From: Capra hircus
Taxonomy: Eukaryota; Chordata; Mammalia; Artiodactyla; Bovidae
Direction of reading: 5' to 3'
Assembly: GCF_001704415.2 (NCBI RefSeq)
Contig: NC_030813.1
Location: forward strand, 11,054,001-11,118,000
Length of the DNA: 64,000 nt
Below, in pieces: positions 58,523 through 64,000 of the stretch (the stretch's first letter is position 1; every line of letters begins with the position of its first letter). The notes under the pieces were generated by a model. The model saw only the letters and a list, made by a program, of their open reading frames with translations. It was not told the DNA's origin and made no database searches. The translations under genes were made by a program, and so were the position numbers.

Positions 58523-58949
58523 TCTATCTTAGTAGCAGGAACTGCAAAGTACAATACTCGCCTTTTACTTTGGAAGGCATGTCACCACATGCTTCAGGCC
58601 ACTGGGCCTCTAAAAACCAACCAAGTTGATAGGCTCCTGAAACTTGTCTGGTTTAGTGAAAATATTCTTCAGAGGCACTTGGGTGACATAATATTAGAGC
58701 AGATATGGATTAAAAAAATTATTTAAGTACATAAATCTGAACTATAAATGATTATTTATGCCATTTTTAAACTTGAATAATACATGTAAAATTATAATTG
58801 TTTTAATGATCAACATATGTTTTTTAGAAAAAATTTTGTGAAAATAATTTTTGAATATATTTATTAATTAGATTACCAATATGATAAAACCATTTTGTCA
58901 GTCAATTGATATTTTAAAAGTGGTATCACTATCATTTACCCTTTTTTAA
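58523..58949. other. AT-rich intronic sequence
   Basis: No gene or recognised repeat. Confidence 0.5.
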
Positions 58950-59292
58950 AAGGTCATTTATTTATTTATGGCTGTCCTGGGTCTTTGTCGCTTTGCATGG
59001 GCTTTCTCTAATTGTGGCCAGCGGAGGATACTCTTAGAGCAGCGCACAGGCTCTTCATTGCAGTGACATCTCTTGTTGTGGAGCACAGGCTTTAGGGCAC
59101 ACAGGCTTCAGCAGCTGTGGCACATGGGTTTGGTAGTTGCAGCTCGTGAGCTGCAGAGTACAGACTTGGTGGCTGTGGCACATGGGTCACGTGCTCTGCG
59201 GCGTGTGCAATCTTCCCAGACTGGGGACTGAACCAGTGTCTCTTGCATTGGCAGGTGGATTCTTATCCACTGAATGACTAGGGAAGTCCTTA
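58950..59292 (-). mobile_element. CHR-type SINE, long form
   Basis: 'tttatggctgtcctgggtc', 'gtggcacatgggtttggtag', 'ggggactgaaccagtgtctc' and 'gactagggaagtcct' are the reverse of an old cetartiodactyl CHR/ART2-like SINE with its tRNA head at the high-coordinate end. Confidence 0.85.
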
Positions 59293-59982
59293 GGACTCTT
59301 AATTCTCAAGTGCCATGAATTGGATGGTAAATTTGGACCTCTTGACTTGAACAGAATGGAGGCTGGTATGAGAGAGAGTTGAAATGGGGATAAAATTGGA
59401 TGTGTGGCTATGTTGGGTCATTTCCGTGACACACACACAACTAAATTATTGTTTAGGAGGAAAGTAGGGGCTAGAAATAATGATCTACATGGTATCTGCT
59501 TGTGGAATATGGCCAAACTATGCGATTATCTGGATCAGCAGAGAATATAGCATGTAGTGTAAAAAGGGAAGAAAAAGTTGGCCAAGTCCAGAGTTCAAGG
59601 ATGACTTCCCAGCCCTCTAGAGAAAACAAGTAGGAATAATTAAGGCAGAGCACAGATATCTGAAAACCTGAGTTCAAACCAGGCAGAGACAAGCTAAGGA
59701 TCAGGTATACAGATGTAAAATGTGAATTCAGAGGTGAGGTGGAATCTCAGAAGTTAGAACACCAAGCCAAGCCTGAGAAGAGACTGGATGCAGAGTTCTA
59801 GCCTTGAAGGAAAGGAAGGTGCCATTTTAGAAGGAAACAATTTGAAAATCAGAACCAGAACAAGGTCTAATTCCTAGCTTAAGGGTATCAGGCAAGAATT
59901 TGATTCTGTGGTTTGACAATTTTTATGGAACAGAGCCAGGTATTGATTACACGATAAGATTCATTATTCTTCCTTCTTGCAG
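59293..59982. other. Unique intronic sequence before exon B
   Basis: No recognised repeat. It contains a usable pyrimidine tract just before the acceptor at 59981-59982. Confidence 0.55.
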
Positions 59983-60079
59983 AATCCATGTGATGATAAA
60001 AGACATAAAGACATATGGTCCAGAGAGAAAACTTGTGACCACTTACCAAAATTCCTTGTAATCGGGCCACAAAAAACAG
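59983..60079 (+). CDS. NDST4: NDST internal exon B: linker and first half of the PAPS-binding loop
   Basis: This exon is 97 nt, entering in phase 0 after 'ttcttgcag' and leaving in phase 1 at 'ACAG|gtaag'. The translation starts NPCDDKRHKDIWSREKTCDH and ends KFLVIGPQKT plus one base of the next Gly codon. This is the linker into the sulfotransferase domain and the first part of its P-loop-like 5'-phosphosulfate-binding segment. By family knowledge (the NDST1 structure), the Lys of PQKT, codon 60073-60075, is the catalytic base that binds PAPS. The Cys-rich linker (two Cys visible) and the LPKFL strand are intact. The preceding intron is 19,728 nt. Nothing suggests a pseudogene: the reading frame is continuous and the introns are retained. 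SREKTCDHLPKFLVIG fits my memory of NDST4 better than NDST1 or NDST2. Confidence 0.94.
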
Positions 60080-62014
60080 GTAAGACTAACCAACTGGGCA
60101 GTTTATGGGTTTTTTTGTGTTTGTTTGTTTTGTCATAAAACACAGTGTCATATAGTATTTGATTAAGTTTTCCTTGTTGAAATATTCAGACAGCCATTCA
60201 AGTTCATTATTGAATTTCTCTTCATCCCTATGGATCATCTTTATGTCATGATCCTCAAAGGGACCCTAAAGTTGCTCATTTAATTAATTAAGACTTATGG
60301 ACTAAATTTTTAAGTATGAATTTTAAAGCTGTTCAACAGACGCATTTTTGACTACTTTGAGCTTATATGTCACAGTTGTGGTATCTGACTTTTAATTTCT
60401 ACCATTTTTGTGGCTTTGCCTAATTAACTGCTGAATCAAGTTATAAAAGAAAGCTTTAGCTTCATTCAAACTATTCTATACTGCATATCAACCTTGAATT
60501 GATTTTTTTCAGAACCACTGTCATTATCACCTTCAAATATTCTACCTGTGTGGTTGGTTTGTTTCTTTGCTTGTTTTCAAATAATCTTTCTGTATACATA
60601 TGGTTTGGATTTATTTTCTGATGCACCTTAGGCTTATTAGGCAGCTTTTCCCCCTGATATTTTCTCATGTGCTGAAGGACATGCGTATAACAATGCAGTG
60701 AAAGAGAGTGACAGTATTTCGCCAATGAGATGACACTTTCAATTAGACTATTTCATACTTTCTTCAGCATGTGACAGCTTTATATACTTTGCTCATGCCC
60801 TGATTAATTAAACTTTTTATTAACTTGCTATATTTTGAATTCACAACTCTGACTAGAAGCATTTTCATCAGTGAGTGCACAAACCATAACACAAAACAAA
60901 CAGTCACGATAAATAAGCCGGGCCCAGATGAAGATATTTGTAATACAAGCAAGTAGATCATTTTAAAGGTTGTGGGCAAAATTTCCAGACTATTAGATAT
61001 TGGCTGTTGAAATCTTTTCTTCCTCCAGTAATATAAACTGTGTTGCAACAATAAGTTACACGTGTGCAGGGAGAGAAAAAATGCAGCACGTATTTTCATA
61101 TATATCAATTTTCTTATTGTTCTTGTTATTTAAAATATTCATTAATTTTCCACCAACTCCCTCACAGCTGTTCTCACACTGGAATGACAACTAAAGAAAG
61201 CATTTCTATGTTGTAAAATTATGTTGAAATTTTAATTTAAAATCATGTCTTCTATCATTTGTCATTGAATATTACTACTTCTTAGTTCTGCTAGAACACT
61301 CCAGGTTAGTAAGTATAAATCTAGTTTTCCTCTTTGCTGGTTGTATTTATAAAGACAATAACTTATACCTTTAGATTTTCATATTTGACCTACCAATGTG
61401 GAAATGATAAAGCTTTTAGCTTGTTTGAGCTTTCCCAAGAGGAACAAACAAGTCAAAGAAGTTAGATGATGATTTTTAATCTTCTAAAAAATGAAATCTC
61501 CTTAAGGGCATTTATTAAATTTTGCCCTGCCATTTCACCAGGAGCCACAATTCTGGCTTTCTAGGGGCCCTGAGATCTCTTGTTACTTTCTTTATCTACA
61601 CAGTTCTCTGCAGTCTCTTGATCCAGATCCCCAGCTGCCATTATCGTTCTGCCAGTCCACCCAGGTAGTTCATTCCACGCTCTCCTAGGGTTGGGAAATC
61701 CAACAAAGTCTCCTGTGTGCACCACGTTATAAAACGAAATAACCTTTTCCATAAGGGAAGTTTTGATTTATGAGAGCCAGTCATTTCATGGTCCTTCCTG
61801 CTACGGCCCTCAATTTCTGCCTTAACCTAGGTTTAACTGTGACACTCATGCCTTCTGTGATGTCATCCACTCAGTGGTTGATGTCAGCCAGTCTGTTCAG
61901 CCTAGTGCCTCGTTATCAGGCTTGTCAGGGCAGGACAGTCAACTGGCTGTCTTCCACAATCTTGCACCCCTCTTTCAGCCTTTCAGGAAATACTTACAGT
62001 TTTAAGGTACAATC
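60080..62014. other. Intronic sequence after exon B
   Basis: Mainly AT-rich and unassigned. 61540-61990 is GC-richer, with an 82-codon frame (61770-62018) and a 63-codon minus frame (61561-61752) without recognisable features. Confidence 0.45.
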
Positions 62015-62270
62015 TTAGAAAATGCTTCCTCCTGGAAGCCTTCCCTGACTGCCCAAGTCTAAATTACCCATTTTCTCCTATATTCGAAAAGCACTCTACT
62101 CTTCTCTTATCATGGTACCTCCCTCACCTGTTTACTTGACTCAGATCCACAAATACACTTAAAGTCTACTGAGGCCAGCAAATATGTTTTTCTTATCAAA
62201 AGTTATCACCAATCATTACTACAGTGACTTGTTCAGAGTTGCACTGGTCGACATCTGTTGAATAGTGTGA
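62015..62270 (+). mobile_element. L2 LINE 3' portion
   Basis: 'tggaagccttccctgactgc' and 'tacctccctcacctgttta' follow the L2 3' end. Confidence 0.65.
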
Positions 62271-62605
62271 TTAACTTTAATTGATTTGAACATAGTATTA
62301 ATTGAGTTTCAGGTATTGTGCTGGATGTCTTTGATACTTTAGCCACTCATCTGACTTCAGCAGGGAAATCTAATCACCCAGTTTCTGAATTTCTCCCCTA
62401 GCTATATCAACCTACTTAACTTTGACTATGTACTCAGATTAAACGAAATGTTTAGGTCAATAGAACCATGAAGACTAATATAAGAACACAAATCATTGCC
62501 ACATGAAATGCACTTAACTGCTTTTTAGGAAATCATTTTGACACTGGAATGATTTGGTCTTGCATATTACTTTTTTGAGCAAAACTTTTGCTAAATATTT
62601 GTCTT

Positions 62606-62740
62606 AGGACTTCCCTGGTGGTCCAGTGGTTACCACTCTGCACTTGCAGTGCAAGGAAGCCTGGATGTAATCCCTTGTTGAGGAAACTAAAATTCCACAT
62701 GCTATTCCGCATGCCTCCACCCATAATAGTAATAAAGTAT
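62606..62740 (+). mobile_element. CHR-type SINE close to NDST exon C
   Basis: 'ggacttccctggtggtccag' and 'ttgaggaaactaaaattcc', then a degenerate A-rich tail ('taatagtaataaagta'). It ends about 55-70 nt from the exon C acceptor. Confidence 0.82.
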
Positions 62741-62795
62741 TTATCTTGTCTTTTATTGCTGAATAACATTTTGTCTCCTTTTTTTTTTGTAATAG

Positions 62796-62919
62796 GAACA
62801 ACAGCACTTTATTTATTTCTTCTTATGCACCCTTCCATCATCAGCAATCTCCCCAGTCCCAAAACATTTGAAGAAGTCCAATTCTTTAATGGAAACAACT
62901 ACCACAAGGGAATTGACTG
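62796..62919 (+). CDS. NDST4: NDST internal exon C: sulfotransferase domain start
   Basis: This exon is 124 nt. The acceptor 'ttttttttgtaatag' follows a T-rich tract, and the donor is 'GACTG|gtaag', leaving in phase 2 with the Trp codon split TG/G. Joined to the single G at 60079 it completes Gly and reads [14 protein letters not shown], then [18 protein letters not shown]. This is the first helix after the PAPS loop and the acceptor-site region of the sulfotransferase half. The enzyme transfers sulfate from PAPS to the free amine of glucosamine in heparan sulfate, in the Golgi lumen. [20 protein letters not shown] is the stretch that most suggests NDST4, whereas I remember NDST3 with Val and other differences here. 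The remaining 3' exons lie beyond the window. A CHR SINE lies about 55-70 nt upstream of the acceptor. Confidence 0.94.
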
Positions 62920-63689
62920 GTAAGAAAAATAACAAAAAATAAAGCCCATTATTAGCACATGCTCATTCATAGATGAGCAATTATAGGTGTATGCAGGGCA
63001 TCTACATAATTACAGAATTAATTTGTTATGTTTAATTCTACCATAGTGAATTAAAAATTAATTTATAATGATGATATGTTTAATCAGTGTTGCCTATAAT
63101 TTGATTTGGACAGTGCAATAATGATAATATTTTTCTGGTAAATTAATATGACTGAATAAAGAGGATTATGGAATATTTTCATCAGAATTATTCATAAGGA
63201 TATTTAAAATTCTCCTTAAGCATATTATTATTTCACTGAGTCTAGAGGTTTTTTTTTTGCTAAATACATAATTTGTCTTCACAGCAATGCCTGAGAAAAC
63301 AAATAAATCAAAAGGTTGTTTTCTTTTATACTCTGTGACTTGTATCTTCATTAAACACATAGATGGTAAATGTTGTATTATAATCTAAGCTGATATTTGT
63401 CATGCAAATACCAGAGCATTTATAAAACCATATTAATGCTAGTCACACAAGTGCATAAGAGGAAAATTACTTTGTACTTAATAAGTTATGAAAATTTTAA
63501 AATCACAATATTATCCCTAAACTAAAACGGAATAAATCTGATACTATAACTGATGTTCACTCTGGTGTTTTTTTCTAGCCATGTCCCAATTTTCTAAGGA
63601 AAATATGGCCCTGATTTCCAAATTCCAAGTATATAAGGCAAATTTCCCCTGAGGTAAACTCCCCTCACTGCATACCTGGCTAGCATGTA
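62920..63689 (+). other. Start of the next NDST intron
   Basis: It begins gtaag after a split Trp codon. AT-rich and unassigned up to the SINE. Confidence 0.6.
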
Positions 63690-63894
63690 CTGATAGCTCA
63701 GTGAGTAAGGAATCCATCTGCAATGCAGAGACCAAGGAGAAGTGGGTTGGATCCCTGGGTCAAGACAATCCCCTGGAGGAAGGCACGGCAACCCACTCCA
63801 GTATTCTTGCCTGAAAAATCCCATGGACAGAGGAGCCTGGTGGGCTCCAGTCCAAAGTGTCACAAAGAGTTGGACACGACTAAACAACTTAACA
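63690..63894 (+). mobile_element. Bov-tA SINE with 9-bp TSD
   Basis: It begins 'ctgatagctcagtgagtaag' and ends 'gacacgactaaacaactt'. The repeat tagcatgta flanks it at 63681-63689 and 63895-63903. The first few bases of the tRNA head are missing. Confidence 0.93.
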
Positions 63895-64000
63895 TAGCAT
63901 GTAATGTTATGTCAACATCACATGTGAATCTGTCCTCATGAAAAGCTCATTCTTTAAAGACGCAGCTAGGATGAGAGAGGGGCCAAGGCAATGGCAGTGA
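63895..64000. other. Intronic sequence to the window end
   Basis: No feature seen. Confidence 0.5.

Larger units (their letters stand above)
40255..59982 (+). other. Intron between NDST exons A and B (phase 0, 19,728 nt)
   Basis: The intron starts gtaaca and ends ccttcttgcag. It is filled largely by retrotransposons: an ERV1-like LTR, about ten Bov-tA SINEs, three BovB copies, an L2, a MIR, a CHR SINE and probable ERV-L remnants. These are itemised separately. No further NDST exon is expected within it, because exons A and B join directly in the protein. Confidence 0.9.
60080..62795 (+). other. Intron between NDST exons B and C (phase 1, 2,716 nt)
   Basis: The intron starts gtaag and ends ttttttttgtaatag. 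It interrupts the Gly codon inside the KTGTT loop. It contains mostly AT-rich unique sequence (60080-61540), a somewhat GC-richer stretch of unknown origin (61540-61990), an L2 relic and a CHR SINE close to its 3' end. No open frame with coding character was seen inside it. Confidence 0.9.

Noticed and set aside
1..64000. CRISPR array, bacterial operon or phage content
   Set aside because: The repeats are dispersed retrotransposons with poly-A tails and target-site duplications, and the gene has spliceosomal introns. Nothing is arranged as a spaced direct-repeat array.

Overview
The window is ruminant nuclear DNA, almost certainly from a bovid. The evidence is the repeat set: BovB (RTE-type LINE) copies with their 3' tail of repeated 'gaactgaact', about twenty tRNA-Glu-derived Bov-tA/BOVA2 SINEs, CHR-type SINEs, and a young L1 with the bovine-type 3' end. 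Older mammalian repeats (L1M, L2, MIR, MaLR LTRs) lie beneath these. The unique sequence is AT-rich. There is no operon, phage, plasmid or CRISPR content.

The only gene I can support is a heparan sulfate N-deacetylase/N-sulfotransferase, read on the + strand. Three internal exons are present: 40072-40254 (183 nt), 59983-60079 (97 nt) and 62796-62919 (124 nt). They join in frame with consensus GT/AG sites and phases 0, 1 and 2. They encode the end of the N-deacetylase half, the linker, and the start of the sulfotransferase half including the PAPS-binding GPQKTGTTAL loop. From remembered family sequences the paralogue looks like NDST4, with NDST3 as the main alternative. Everything before 40072 is read as an upstream intron more than 40 kb long. 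Introns of 19,728 nt and 2,716 nt follow, and another intron begins at 62920.

Region by region: 1-2255 is a BovB relic (-). 2440-5480 is old L1 sequence with SINE and L1 insertions. 6031-7575 is BovB (+), and 9671-10176 is a BovB 3' end. 10825-13395 is a young L1 carrying most of ORF2. 13412-18340 holds SINEs, an old L1 end and a MaLR LTR. 18563-19320 is an unassigned element with three inverted/direct copies of one ~95-bp unit. 21730-25029 is L1 (-) and BovB (+). 25250-26110 is a GC-richer unassigned block. 26182-27340 is a BovB end and L2. 27341-34380 is mostly unique. 34385-38640 is MIR, old L1 (-) and a BovB (-) with an internal deletion. The first NDST exon sits between a MaLR LTR (39545-39952) and an ERV1-like LTR (40603-41040). 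The large intron to 59982 holds many SINEs, three more BovB copies and probable ERV-L debris. The last 4 kb holds the other two exons, an L2, a CHR SINE and a Bov-tA.

Apart from the NDST gene, every protein-like reading frame I could classify belongs to a retrotransposon and is broken. I found no convincing new molecular system. The most unusual points are the three-copy inverted-repeat element, the nested L1 with a perfect 14-bp target-site duplication, the BovB copy whose deletion fuses endonuclease to reverse transcriptase sequence, and the LTR and SINE insertions very close to NDST exons. Family names rest on remembered consensus sequences, not on a search.
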